In this document: in pieces, positions 20,074-28,390 of the stretch | Layout: each line of letters opens with the position of its first letter | How positions within the stretch are numbered: position 1 is the stretch's first letter | NCBI GenBank assembly: GCA_023451825.1 | Contig: JAEXYA010000059.1 | Location: forward strand, 1 to 64,000 | Length of the DNA stretch: 64,000 nucleotides | DNA from: Pseudomonadota bacterium | GTDB taxonomy: Bacteria > Pseudomonadota > Alphaproteobacteria > Rhizobiales > Xanthobacteraceae | Reading direction: 5' to 3' | Made by a program: the position numbers and the translations under genes | The notes under the pieces: generated by a model | What the model saw: only the letters and a program-made list of their open reading frames with translations | Databases searched by the model: none | Told to the model about the DNA's origin: nothing

Positions 20074-21444
20074 ATGGCAAATGACATTCTGATCGTCGAC
20101 GACGAAGCCGATATCCGCGATCTCGTTGCGGGCATTCTGGAAGACGAGGGCTTTACGACACGCACCGCGCGCGACAGCGACAGTGCGCTCAACGAGATCT
20201 CCAACCGGCGTCCCAACCTGGTGTTCCTCGACATCTGGCTGCAGGGCAGCAAGCTGGACGGATTGCAACTGCTGGAGCAGGTGAAGAAGGACAATCCGGA
20301 TTTGCCGGTGGTCATGATTTCCGGCCACGGCAATATCGAAACCGCCGTCGCCGCCATCAAGCGCGGAGCCTATGATTTCATCGAAAAACCGTTCAAGGCC
20401 GATCGCCTGATCCTTGTTGCGACCCGCGCGCTGGAGACCTCGCGTCTCAAACGCGAGGTGCGCGAACTCAAGCAGATTTCGCCCATCGCCAGCAAGGTCA
20501 CCGGCCGCTCGGCCGCGATGAACCAGCTGCGCCAGACCATCGACCGCGCCGCCAAGGCCAATAGCCGTATCCTTATCGTCGGCCCATCCGGATCCGGCAA
20601 GGAGCTGGCTGCACGCACGCTGCACGCGTCATCCTCCCGCGCCAACGGTCCGTTCGTCGTCATCAACGCGGCTGCTATCACGCCCGAGCGCATGGAGCTT
20701 GAGCTGTTCGGCACAGAACAAAGCAATGGCGAGCAACAGCGCAAGGCCGGTGCGCTGGAAGAAGCCCATGGCGGCACGCTGTTCATCGACGAGATCGGCG
20801 ATCTCCCGCGCGAGACCCAGAACAAGATTTTGCGCGTGCTGGTCGATCAGACATTTATGCGGGCAGGGGGCACCACCAAGGTCAGCGTCGATGTCCGCAT
20901 CATCTCATCCACCGCGCGAAACCTGGAAGAGGAAATCGCCGCTGGTACGTTTCGTGAAGACCTCTATCACCGCCTCTCGGTGGTGCCGATCCGCGTCCCG
21001 CCGCTGTCCGAGCATCGCGAGGATATCCCGGAGCTGATCGAGTTCTTCATGGAGCAGATCTCCGCCAATACCGGCCTGCCCAAGCGGCAGATCGGCCAGG
21101 ACGCCATGGCCGTGCTGCAGTCCCATGTCTGGCCCGGCAATGTCCGCCAGCTTCGCAACAATGTGGAGCGCGTGATGATTTTGGCCGGCGGCGGGCCGGA
21201 GGTGATCATCACCGCGGACATGCTGCCGCAGGATGTCGGCTCGATGGTGCCGTCGATGCCGACGTCCAACAATGGCGAGCACATCATGGGCCTGCCGCTG
21301 CGCGAAGCGCGCGAGGTGTTCGAGCGTGATTATCTGATTGCGCAGATCAGCCGTTTCTCAGGCAATATCTCGCGTACCGCCGAATTCGTCGGCATGGAGC
21401 GCTCGGCCCTGCATCGCAAATTGAAGGCGCTCGGCGTGGGGTAA
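20074..21444 (+). CDS. ntrX: Response regulator NtrX, lacking the sigma-54 GAFTGA loop
   Basis: A 456-residue NtrC-like regulator: receiver domain with D53 (FLDIWLQG), AAA+ domain with Walker A GPSGSGKE, and C-terminal Fis-type helix-turn-helix (NISRTAEFVGMERSALHRKL). Where NtrC has GAFTGA, this protein reads ELFGTEQSNGEQQRKAG (residues 210–226), so contact with sigma-54 by the usual loop is not possible. Loss of this motif is known for alphaproteobacterial NtrX and fits a regulator acting with other sigma factors or as a repressor. Partner of NtrY. Confidence 0.95.
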   Translation: MANDILIVDDEADIRDLVAGILEDEGFTTRTARDSDSALNEISNRRPNLVFLDIWLQGSKLDGLQLLEQVKKDNPDLPVVMISGHGNIETAVAAIKRGAYDFIEKPFKADRLILVATRALETSRLKREVRELKQISPIASKVTGRSAAMNQLRQTIDRAAKANSRILIVGPSGSGKELAARTLHASSSRANGPFVVINAAAITPERMELELFGTEQSNGEQQRKAGALEEAHGGTLFIDEIGDLPRETQNKILRVLVDQTFMRAGGTTKVSVDVRIISSTARNLEEEIAAGTFREDLYHRLSVVPIRVPPLSEHREDIPELIEFFMEQISANTGLPKRQIGQDAMAVLQSHVWPGNVRQLRNNVERVMILAGGGPEVIITADMLPQDVGSMVPSMPTSNNGEHIMGLPLREAREVFERDYLIAQISRFSGNISRTAEFVGMERSALHRKLKALGVG

Positions 21445-21455
21445 AAGCGCCGGCC

Positions 21456-21548
21456 CGTAGGATGGGTTGAGCGTCTTCGCGAAAACCCATCACCGCGCGC
21501 TCCGGTGCTTGTTGTGATGGGTTTTCGCTACGCTCAACCCATCCTACG
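21456..21548. repeat. GTAG-headed palindromic repeat, family B, copy 1
   Basis: CGTAGGATGGGTTGAGCG...GAAAACCCATCAC on the left mirrors GTGATGGGTTTTCGC...GCTCAACCCATCCTACG on the right, making an almost complete palindrome of about 93 bp just after ntrX. A second copy is at 26043–26152. Confidence 0.9.
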
Positions 21549-21598
21549 GCATCGCGTTTGTGTTATCGTGCTCAGGAAACAACCAACCGGAATCCATC

Positions 21599-22456
21599 AT
21601 GTCGCGTATCGCCTACGTCAACGGTCTCTACCAGAACCTCAGCGACGCCGCCGTGAATGTGGAAGACCGCGGCTATCAATTCGCCGACGGTGTCTACGAG
21701 GTGTGCGAAATCGTCGGCGGCAAGATGGTCGATTTCCCGCGTCATATGGCGCGGCTCGAACGCTCGTTGCGTGAACTGCGCATCGCCATGCCGATGGCGC
21801 TGACCTCGCTGAAAGTCATCATGCAGGAAGTGGTCCGCCGCAACCGCATCAATTACGGCATCGTCTATCTGCAGGTCACCCGCGGCGTCGCCCATCGCGA
21901 TCACGGCTTTCCGTCGCCCGAGGTGAAGCCGAGCGTCGTGGTCACCGCGAAATCGCTGAATTTTGCCAAGAACCAGGCCTCCGCCGAACGCGGCGTGAAG
22001 GTCATCACCACAGCCGAGAACCGCTGGCCGCGCGTGGATATCAAGAGCGTCGGCCTGCTGCCGAATGTGCTGGCCCGTCAGGAGGCGCGCGACAAGGGCG
22101 CCTATGAGGCATGGTATGTGGATGACAAGGGTTTTGTCACCGAAGGCGCATCCTGCAACGCCTGGATCATCACCAAGGACGGCAAGGTGATCACCAAGAG
22201 TGCCGAGCGCGGCATCCTGTCGGGCATCACCCGCGCCGTGCTGGTCGAGGTGCTGGCCTCGCTCCAGCTCAAGCTGGAGGAGCGGAATTTCACCCCGGAG
22301 GAGGCCGCCAACGCCGCCGAGGCCTTCGTGTCGTCCGCGAGTCAGATCGTGATGCCGGTCATCGCCATCGACGGGAACCCGATCGGCGACGGTAAACCGG
22401 GCCCCACGGCGCTCCGTTTGCGCCAGGAATTCCATAAATTTGCGGACATTGCGTAA
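21599..22456 (+). CDS. dat: D-amino-acid (D-alanine) transaminase
   Basis: A 285-residue PLP enzyme of fold type IV that interconverts D-amino acids and 2-oxo acids, supplying D-Ala/D-Glu for cell wall or degrading D-amino acids. Evidence: RGYQFADGVYEV near the start, the PLP lysine in WPRVDIKSVGLLPNVLA (Lys near 143), and the late TEGASCNAWIITKDGK and ERGILSGITR blocks. I start it at ATG 21599, because the upstream extension is not family-like. It sits between ntrX and hfq, as in related genomes. Confidence 0.92.
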   Translation: MSRIAYVNGLYQNLSDAAVNVEDRGYQFADGVYEVCEIVGGKMVDFPRHMARLERSLRELRIAMPMALTSLKVIMQEVVRRNRINYGIVYLQVTRGVAHRDHGFPSPEVKPSVVVTAKSLNFAKNQASAERGVKVITTAENRWPRVDIKSVGLLPNVLARQEARDKGAYEAWYVDDKGFVTEGASCNAWIITKDGKVITKSAERGILSGITRAVLVEVLASLQLKLEERNFTPEEAANAAEAFVSSASQIVMPVIAIDGNPIGDGKPGPTALRLRQEFHKFADIA

Positions 22457-22647
22457 GCTTTGCCGCATTTCCAGGCACGATTTCCGTGTGGCGGCTTGCC
22501 TTCACACGCGGTCTGCCGTCTAATCGTTCTGTTTCGCGCCCCGAGGGGGATCTTTGGGCGGCGGGACGGTCAGGCGACGTCCCAAAGAGGACGGGCCAGG
22601 CACAATAAAAGCAACAACAGACACAACAGACTTCGGGATTAAGAAAA

Positions 22648-22890
22648 ATGGCGGCAGACCGCGCTCAGAACCTACAGGACACCTTCCTCAACCATGTCCG
22701 CAAAACCAAGACACCCCTGACGATCTTTCTCGTAAACGGCGTCAAACTGCAGGGAATCGTCACTTGGTTCGATAATTTCTGTCTTTTGCTCCGTCGCGAC
22801 GGGCACTCGCAGCTAGTGTATAAGCATGCGATCTCGACCATCATGCCAGGCGCGCCGATCCAGTTGTTCGAAGGCGGCGAAGAAGCCTGA
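22648..22890 (+). CDS. hfq: RNA chaperone Hfq
   Basis: An 80-residue Sm-like protein that forms hexamers and pairs small RNAs with mRNAs. Sm1 and Sm2 motifs are visible: [27 protein letters not shown] and the YKHAIST element. Length and short acidic tail fit alphaproteobacterial Hfq. hflX follows 22 bp later, the usual order. In diazotrophs Hfq is needed for nifA expression, which fits the nitrogen-regulator context, but nifA is not in the window. Confidence 0.97.
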   Translation: MAADRAQNLQDTFLNHVRKTKTPLTIFLVNGVKLQGIVTWFDNFCLLLRRDGHSQLVYKHAISTIMPGAPIQLFEGGEEA

Positions 22891-22912
22891 GCGAACACTG
22901 AAAGACCTCTGA

Positions 22913-24292
22913 TTGGAATTTCGTAGCTTTGAAGGCAATGCTGCCGACCGCCCCGCGGCCGGCGGCGAATCCACCGGCCGCGTTCTCGTGGTCGGCCCTT
23001 ATTTGCGCGAACGCCGCGGCGATGCCGAGGCCAGCGCTTACGCCCATGTCCGCGACACCGAAGCCCGCCTCGAAGAAGCGACCGGTCTCGCCCGGGCGAT
23101 TGATCTCGACGTGGTTGAGTCTATCGCAGCCCCGCTGAGCCAGATCCGTCCCGCCACCTATCTCGGCAAGGGCAAGGTCGAGGAAATCGCCGGCGTCATC
23201 GCGGCGAACGAGATCGGCATCGTGGTGATGGACTGCGCGCTGTCGCCGATCCAGCAGCGCAATCTCGAAAAGGAATTGAAGGCCAAGGTGCTCGACCGCA
23301 CCGGTCTCATCCTGGAAATTTTCGGCCGCCGTGCGAAGACCAAGGAAGGCACGCTGCAGGTCGAGCTCGCGCATCTCAACTATCAGCGCAGCCGCCTGGT
23401 GCGCTCATGGACCCATCTGGAGCGCCAGCGCGGCGGCTTCGGCTTCATGGGCGGCCCCGGCGAAACCCAGATCGAAGCGGATCGCCGCATGATCGGCGAT
23501 CGCATCGGCCGGCTGGAGGCCGACCTCAAGAAAGTGCAGGCCACGCGCCGCCTGCACCGCGCTGGCCGCCAGCGCGTGCCGTATCGCGTCGTGGCGCTGG
23601 TCGGCTACACCAATGCCGGTAAGTCCACGCTGTTCAACCGCCTCACGCGGGCGGATGTGCAGGCCGAAGACATGCTGTTCGCGACCCTCGATCCGACGCT
23701 GCGTGCGCTGACGCTGCCCCATGGCGGCAAAGCGATGCTGTCCGACACCGTGGGCTTCATCTCCAACCTGCCGACCCAGCTCGTGGCCGCGTTCCGCGCC
23801 ACGCTGGAAGAAGTGCTGGAAGCCGACATCATTTTGCACGTGCGCGACATCAGCCACGAAGATGCGGAAGCGCAGCAGAGCGACGTCGACAATGTGCTGC
23901 GCCAACTCGGTATCGACACCGAAGGCGGCGCGCGCATTCTCGAAGTCTGGAACAAGATCGATCGGTTCTCGGACGAAGAGCGCGAAAACCTCGCGAATAT
24001 CGCTGCGCGGCGGCCGACGGAAAGCCCGGTCTTCATGGTCTCGGCCGTGACAGGCGAGGGCGTCACCGAACTTCTCACCAGCATCGAGGATCGCCTCGCA
24101 GCGACGCGTATCACCCTCGATCTCACCATCGACGCATCCGACGGCGCCGGCATCAGCTGGCTGCATCGCAATGCCGAGGTACTGGTGAAGGAGCTGCACG
24201 AAGGCCATTTCGATATGACCGTGCGCGTGGATGAAACGAAGCGCGACGTGGTGATCGGCAAGTTCGGCGCGGTGCTGCACGCGGACCCGTAG
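22913..24292 (+). CDS. hflX: GTPase HflX
   Basis: A 459-residue ribosome-associated GTPase that splits stalled 70S ribosomes. It has the N-terminal HflX domain (ATYLGKGKVEEIAG, CALSPIQQRNLEKEL), the glycine-rich RQRGGFGFMGGPGETQIEADRR linker region, and the G domain: G1 GYTNAGKST (231–239), G3 DTVGF, G4 NKID. The TTG at 22913 is the best start; no ATG lies at a suitable place before conserved sequence. Its stop codon TAG (24290–24292) is formed by the left end of a family C repeat. Confidence 0.94.
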   Translation: MEFRSFEGNAADRPAAGGESTGRVLVVGPYLRERRGDAEASAYAHVRDTEARLEEATGLARAIDLDVVESIAAPLSQIRPATYLGKGKVEEIAGVIAANEIGIVVMDCALSPIQQRNLEKELKAKVLDRTGLILEIFGRRAKTKEGTLQVELAHLNYQRSRLVRSWTHLERQRGGFGFMGGPGETQIEADRRMIGDRIGRLEADLKKVQATRRLHRAGRQRVPYRVVALVGYTNAGKSTLFNRLTRADVQAEDMLFATLDPTLRALTLPHGGKAMLSDTVGFISNLPTQLVAAFRATLEEVLEADIILHVRDISHEDAEAQQSDVDNVLRQLGIDTEGGARILEVWNKIDRFSDEERENLANIAARRPTESPVFMVSAVTGEGVTELLTSIEDRLAATRITLDLTIDASDGAGISWLHRNAEVLVKELHEGHFDMTVRVDETKRDVVIGKFGAVLHADP

Positions 24293-24378
24293 CCCGGATG
24301 GAGCGAAGCGCAATCCGGGGACCGGCGCTTCGATCAGTTCTGCTGTCCCTGGATTTCGCTTCGCTCCATCCAGGCTAC
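24289..24378. repeat. GTAG-headed palindromic repeat, family C, copy 1
   Basis: GTAGCCCGGATGGAGCGAAGCG at the left is mirrored by CGCTTCGCTCCATCCAGGCTAC at the right. The left GTAG contains the hflX stop codon, and the right CTAC contains the complement of the mazG stop codon, so one element closes two convergent genes. A second copy is at 25238–25327. Confidence 0.92.
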
Positions 24379-25187
24379 TTCTTCTTCGCCTCGTTCCACA
24401 GCGCATCCATCTCCTCGAGCGACGCATCCTGCAGCGTCCGCCCCTTGGCCAGCAGCGCCTGCTCGATATAAGCGAACCGCTTTTCGAATTTCACATTGGT
24501 CCCGCGCAGCGCCATTTCCGGATCGGCCTTCACGTGCCGCGCGAGGTTCACCAGTGCGAACATCAGGTCGCCGGTCTCTTCTGCGATGTGATCGGCGTCG
24601 CCGCGTTCCAGGGCCGCCTCGATCTCGTCCGCTTCCTCGCGGATTTTGGCCAGCACTGCGCGCGGATCGTTCCAGTCGAAGCCGACCGTGGACGCTTTGG
24701 CCTGCAGCGCCAGGGCTTGCGCCAGCGCCGGCTGGCTGGCCTTGACGCTCGCCAGCAGCGATTTAGGCGCAGCGACGTCCTCGCCGCGTCGCGCCGCGCG
24801 CTCACGCTTCTCCTCGGCCTTGATGCGATCCCAAACGCCCTTCACATGGCCCGAAGTGACATTGCCGTCCGCATCGGCAAACACATGCGGATGCCGGCGG
24901 ATCATCTTCTTGGTGATCGCCGTCACCACATCGCCGAAATCGAACCGGCCTTGCTCGGATGCCATCTGGGCATGGAACACGACCTGCAGCAGCAAGTCGC
25001 CGAGCTCCTCGCAGAGATCGTCGAGATCGTTGCGCGCGATCGCGTCTACGACCTCATAGGCCTCCTCGATCGTATAGGGCGCAATCGACGCAAAATCCTG
25101 TTCCAGGTCCCACGGGCAGCCCGTCACCGGCGTCCGCAGCGCGGCCATGATTTCGAGCAGGCGGGTGATATCGCGGGAAGGGGTCAT
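24375..25187 (-). CDS. mazG: Nucleoside triphosphate pyrophosphohydrolase MazG
   Basis: A 270-residue house-cleaning enzyme that hydrolyses NTPs to NMP and pyrophosphate. It has two MazG repeats: the N-terminal one with [12 protein letters not shown] and [15 protein letters not shown], and the C-terminal one with [13 protein letters not shown] and [16 protein letters not shown] (Mg-binding E-x-x-E and D residues). ATG 25187 gives the family N-terminus ([18 protein letters not shown]). The gene ends in repeat C1 and starts just downstream of repeat C2. Confidence 0.95.
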   Translation of the reverse strand: MTPSRDITRLLEIMAALRTPVTGCPWDLEQDFASIAPYTIEEAYEVVDAIARNDLDDLCEELGDLLLQVVFHAQMASEQGRFDFGDVVTAITKKMIRRHPHVFADADGNVTSGHVKGVWDRIKAEEKRERAARRGEDVAAPKSLLASVKASQPALAQALALQAKASTVGFDWNDPRAVLAKIREEADEIEAALERGDADHIAEETGDLMFALVNLARHVKADPEMALRGTNVKFEKRFAYIEQALLAKGRTLQDASLEEMDALWNEAKKK

Positions 25188-25237
25188 GGGGGCGGGCTCC
25201 GGGGTTGTCCCGGTATGCCGGATGCGGAGCGCGATGT

Positions 25238-25327
25238 GTAGCCTGCATGGAGCGAAGCGCAATGCAGGGACAGCAGAGCGAGCTGAAACGCCGGTCCCCG
25301 GATTGCGCTTCGCTCCATCCGGGCTAC
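25238..25327. repeat. GTAG-headed palindromic repeat, family C, copy 2
   Basis: GTAGCCTGCATGGAGCGAAGCG...CGCTTCGCTCCATCCGGGCTAC. It lies in the divergent gap between mazG and queC, ending 9 bp before the queC ATG, so it must be part of the promoter or leader of queC. Confidence 0.9.
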
Positions 25328-25336
25328 AACAGCGGC

Positions 25337-26047
25337 ATGACCGACACCTCCACAGCCCTTGTCCTGTTCTCCGGCGGCCAGGATTCCGCCACCTGCCTTG
25401 CCTGGGCCCTCGACCGCTTTGCCCGCGTTGAGACGCTCGGCTTCGCCTATGGCCAGCGCCACGCCGTCGAGCTCGACAGCCGCGCCAAGCTGATCGACGG
25501 CATGAAGGCGATCAAGCCGGATTGGGCCGCCAGGATCGGCGACAGCCACACACTCGACATTCCCACGCTGGCAGCCATCTCCGACACCGCGCTGACCCGC
25601 GACGTCGCCATCGAGATGGGCGCCGACGGCCTGCCCAATACATTTGTGCCCGGCCGCAATCTCGTCTTCCTGACTTTTGCGGCCGCCTTGGCCTATCGGC
25701 GCGGGATCACCGACATTGTCGGCGGCATGTGCGAGACGGATTACTCCGGCTATCCCGACTGCCGCGACGACACCATCAAGGCGCTCAACGGCGCGCTCAA
25801 TCTCGGCATGGCAAAAGACTTTACGCTGCATACCCCGCTGATGTGGCTCGACAAGGCCGCGACCTGGGGGCTGGCCGACAAGCTCGGCGGCGAGGCGCTG
25901 ACGGACCTGATCCGCGAGCATTCCCACACCTGCTATCTCGGAGAACGCGGCGCGTTGCACGACTGGGGCTATGGCTGCGGCAAATGCCCCGCCTGCGAAT
26001 TACGCGCGAAGGGCTGGCGGGAGTTCAAGGCCAGCGCCGTCGCGTAG
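25337..26047 (+). CDS. queC: 7-cyano-7-deazaguanine synthase QueC
   Basis: A 236-residue ATP-dependent enzyme converting 7-carboxy-7-deazaguanine to preQ0 in queuosine synthesis. It has the PP-loop SGGQDS at residues 12–17, [32 protein letters not shown], and a C-terminal zinc site ([22 protein letters not shown]). Other queuosine genes are not in the window. The stop codon TAG (26045–26047) is provided by the GTAG head of repeat B2. Confidence 0.96.
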   Translation: MTDTSTALVLFSGGQDSATCLAWALDRFARVETLGFAYGQRHAVELDSRAKLIDGMKAIKPDWAARIGDSHTLDIPTLAAISDTALTRDVAIEMGADGLPNTFVPGRNLVFLTFAAALAYRRGITDIVGGMCETDYSGYPDCRDDTIKALNGALNLGMAKDFTLHTPLMWLDKAATWGLADKLGGEALTDLIREHSHTCYLGERGALHDWGYGCGKCPACELRAKGWREFKASAVA

Positions 26048-26152
26048 GATGGGTTGAGCGTCTTCGCGAAAACCCATCTCTTCCACCTGCTGCAAGCTCG
26101 GCTGATGGGTTTTGCTCCGGCGCTGACGCGCCTTCGCTCAACCCATCCTACG
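26043..26152. repeat. GTAG-headed palindromic repeat, family B, copy 2
   Basis: CGTAGGATGGGTTGAGCGTCTTCGCG...GCTCAACCCATCCTACG. The outer arms match copy 1 at 21456; the centre differs and is longer. It lies between the convergent queC and DHDPS-family genes. Confidence 0.9.
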
Positions 26153-26163
26153 AGTGCGGCGTT

Positions 26164-27063
26164 TTACGCCGCGAACGACTTTCGCACCGCTTCGGCCTCA
26201 GCGGCGCTCAGCCCCACCAGCGGCGGACGAACCCGCATCCAGCCGTCGTTGCCATATTGTCGCGCCAGCAGCACCTTCAGCGACGGCAGCTGCGCGTAGC
26301 TCGACACCGCATTGCGGCCCGCCACGATCCGCTCCTGCGCGGCCGCAACCTCCGCCGCCTTCGACGGATCGTTGAACCCATTGAACACCGTGGCAAGATC
26401 GCCGCCGACCAGATTTGACGTGGCGGTGATGCAGCCGGCGCCGCCCATGGGCAGCAGCTTGATCATCAGCGGATCGGCACCGACCAACACCGAGAATCCC
26501 GGGAAGCGCTCGACGATCGCGCTCATATTGGCGAAATCGCCCGACGAGTCCTTGATGCCCACGACAGTATCCGGGAAACGCTTGATCAGCCGGTCGATGA
26601 CATCGAGCGAGATCGGCACCGACGACATCTGCGGAATGTGATAGAGGACCACGCGCAGGCGCGGATCGTTCACGCGCTCGATGATCGCGCTATAGGCATC
26701 GACGATGCCGTCGTCGGAGACGCCCTTGTAGTAATAGGGCGGCAGCATCACGACGGTGTTCACGCCATGCTCCAGCGCATGCTTGGTCAGCTCCACCGTT
26801 TCCATGATGGAAGCGACGCCGGTGCCCGGCAGCAGCTTTTTCGGCGCGATACCGGACTTCACCACGGCTTCCAGCAACGACTTGCGTTCCGCGACCGACA
26901 GCGAGTTGGCTTCGCCGGTGGTGCCCAGCATGGCGATGCCGGTGCAGCCGTCATCCAGCAGGCGCTGGCAATGCGCGGTGTACAGGCCCTGATCGACAGA
27001 GAGGTCGGCATTGAAGGGCGTCGTCGCGGCGCAGAACACGCCGGTGGGGAAGGTGGAGGGCAT
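26164..27063 (-). CDS. Dihydrodipicolinate synthase (DapA)/N-acetylneuraminate lyase family aldolase
   Basis: A 299-residue class I aldolase with the DHDPS fold. The substrate-carboxylate motif GTTGEANSL (~residues 47–55), the catalytic Tyr in LYHIPQMSS (~138) and the Schiff-base Lys in VGIKDSSGD (~168) are present. The context (SDR dehydrogenase, FAD-linked 2-hydroxyacid dehydrogenase, sugar-acid type GntR regulator, binding proteins) suggests a catabolic 2-oxo-acid aldolase, e.g. for a 2-keto-3-deoxy sugar acid, rather than lysine synthesis. The substrate is inferred, not shown. ATG 27063 is the family start. Confidence 0.85.
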   Translation of the reverse strand: MPSTFPTGVFCAATTPFNADLSVDQGLYTAHCQRLLDDGCTGIAMLGTTGEANSLSVAERKSLLEAVVKSGIAPKKLLPGTGVASIMETVELTKHALEHGVNTVVMLPPYYYKGVSDDGIVDAYSAIIERVNDPRLRVVLYHIPQMSSVPISLDVIDRLIKRFPDTVVGIKDSSGDFANMSAIVERFPGFSVLVGADPLMIKLLPMGGAGCITATSNLVGGDLATVFNGFNDPSKAAEVAAAQERIVAGRNAVSSYAQLPSLKVLLARQYGNDGWMRVRPPLVGLSAAEAEAVRKSFAA

Positions 27064-27133
27064 TGGCGTCTCTCTCGTTTGTGTGTTGCAGGAATTCTTG
27101 TTTTGTGCGGCCAGCAAAAGGAGCGTCACACCA

Positions 27134-27318
27134 TCATGGTTCGAGAGGCGGCCAAGGGGCCGCTCCTCACCATGAGGGGCTTGTTTCATGGCCCCAAACT
27201 CAGCCCTCATCCTGAGGAGCCGCGCAGCGGCGTCTCGAAGGATGGCCGCGAACTCAAAGCCCGGCCAACTCATGGTTCGAGACGGCGCGCAAGAGCGCGC
27301 CTCCCCACCATGAGGGCC
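27134..27318. repeat. Dispersed repeat, family D, copy 3 (compound)
   Basis: At least three half-units in a row: ATCATGGTTCGAGAGGCGG...CTCCTCACCATGAGGG, CCCTCATCCTGAGGAGCCGCGCAGCGGCGTCTCGAAGGATGG, and CTCATGGTTCGAGACGGCGCGC...CTCCCCACCATGAGGG. It fills the gap between the SDR gene and the DHDPS-family gene, so these two may be uncoupled or linked by read-through. Confidence 0.88.
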
Positions 27319-27324
27319 TGAGCC

Positions 27325-28089
27325 TTACGGCATGATCTGGCCGCCATTCACCTCGATCACCTGGCCGGTGATATAACCGCTCATGCTTTCATCCGCCAGG
27401 AACTGATAGGCGCCGACGCATTCCTCCGGGGTGCCGATGCGGCCGAGCGGGATGGTCTGGCGCGAGGCTTCGAGCTGTTCCGCATTGGAATAGCGCTGAT
27501 GGAATGGGGTCATGATCACGCCCGGCGCCACCGCATTGGCACGCACGCCGAACGGCGCCAGTTCCTTCGCGAGCACGCGGGTGATGGTGCTCACGAACCC
27601 CTTGGCCGAGCCATACAGGCCGGCACCGCCGCCGCCGCCATTGCGCGCGGCCACCGAGGTCGTGTTGATGATCGAACCCGAGCGCTGCGCTTCCATGATC
27701 TTCGCGGCCTTGCGGCAGGCGAAGAAGACCGAGCCGATATTGAGGTCGATCACGTCGTCATACTGCTCGTCGGTGGCATTGGCGATCGCCGTGCGGCCGA
27801 ACATAGCGCCGGCATTGTTGATCAGTACGTCGATACGGCCGAGTTTGGCATGCGCTTCCTCGATCACACGTGCAGCTTCCGTGCGCTCCGACACGTCGCC
27901 ACGCAGCAAGTCCGCCTTACCGCCGCCCTTGCGGATCGTTGCCACGACTTCCTCGGCCCCATCGGCATTGCCGTTGTAGTGCACGATGAGGTTGGCGCCG
28001 AGTGCGCCGAATTTGGTCGCGACCGCAGCGCCGATGCCGGAGCTTGCGCCGATGATCACGATGGCCTTGCCGTTCAATCCGTTGGTCAC
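27325..28089 (-). CDS. SDR-family oxidoreductase
   Basis: A 254-residue classical short-chain dehydrogenase. The cofactor motif is GASSGIG (residues ~13–19), followed by NNAGA, the catalytic Ser in NTTSVAA and Tyr-x-x-x-Lys in YGSAK. Likely substrate is a hydroxy or oxo acid/sugar of the neighbouring pathway. I start it at GTG 28089, which has AAAGGA nine bases upstream and gives the normal SDR length; the longer frame adds unrelated sequence. It is the first minus-strand gene of the divergent promoter region 28090–28390. Confidence 0.87.
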   Translation of the reverse strand: MTNGLNGKAIVIIGASSGIGAAVATKFGALGANLIVHYNGNADGAEEVVATIRKGGGKADLLRGDVSERTEAARVIEEAHAKLGRIDVLINNAGAMFGRTAIANATDEQYDDVIDLNIGSVFFACRKAAKIMEAQRSGSIINTTSVAARNGGGGGAGLYGSAKGFVSTITRVLAKELAPFGVRANAVAPGVIMTPFHQRYSNAEQLEASRQTIPLGRIGTPEECVGAYQFLADESMSGYITGQVIEVNGGQIMP

Positions 28090-28140
28090 GCTGGAAGTCC
28101 TTTCGAATGCTGCCAGCCTTCGACCATGATTTTTGCAACC

Positions 28141-28153
28141 TGACAAGTTGTCA
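28141..28153. promoter_or_regulatory. Perfect 13-bp palindrome, probable GntR operator 1
   Basis: TGACAAGTTGTCA is a perfect palindrome around a central G, 52 bp upstream of the SDR start in the divergent SDR/GntR gap. Its first ten bases recur at 28259–28268. GntR/FadR regulators commonly bind such short palindromes next to their own gene. Confidence 0.5.
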
Positions 28154-28249
28154 TGTTTTGTGCGCTGCAATACGACTATTGATCAAGTCAGGAAAATTAC
28201 CGTCCTAAAATCATATAGATAACCGCTTCGTCACATCCGCTACCCGGAC

Positions 28250-28268
28250 TTGACATGTTGACAAGTTG
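28250..28268. promoter_or_regulatory. Second TGACAAGTTG site, probable GntR operator 2
   Basis: TTGACATGTTGACAAGTTG holds two TTGACA hexamers and an exact copy of the TGACAAGTTG of operator 1. The site overlaps a plausible -35 element (TTGACA) for the plus-strand GntR gene, 120–140 bp upstream of its ATG. The rest of the 301-bp gap shows nothing more. Confidence 0.45.
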
Positions 28269-28390
28269 AATGTGCGCCCGCATGTTCGCCGCAACCTGGC
28301 GAGGAACTGTTGCAAGAGAAAGCCGATCGGGATCGATCGGAATTTCGAATGAAACCCGCGCCGCCCTTGTGAGCCGCGGTTTGACTGATC

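Noticed and set aside
26164..27063. Lysine-biosynthetic dapA
   Set aside because: Context is catabolic (GntR, SDR, flavoprotein, binding proteins) rather than biosynthetic; family motifs alone do not decide.
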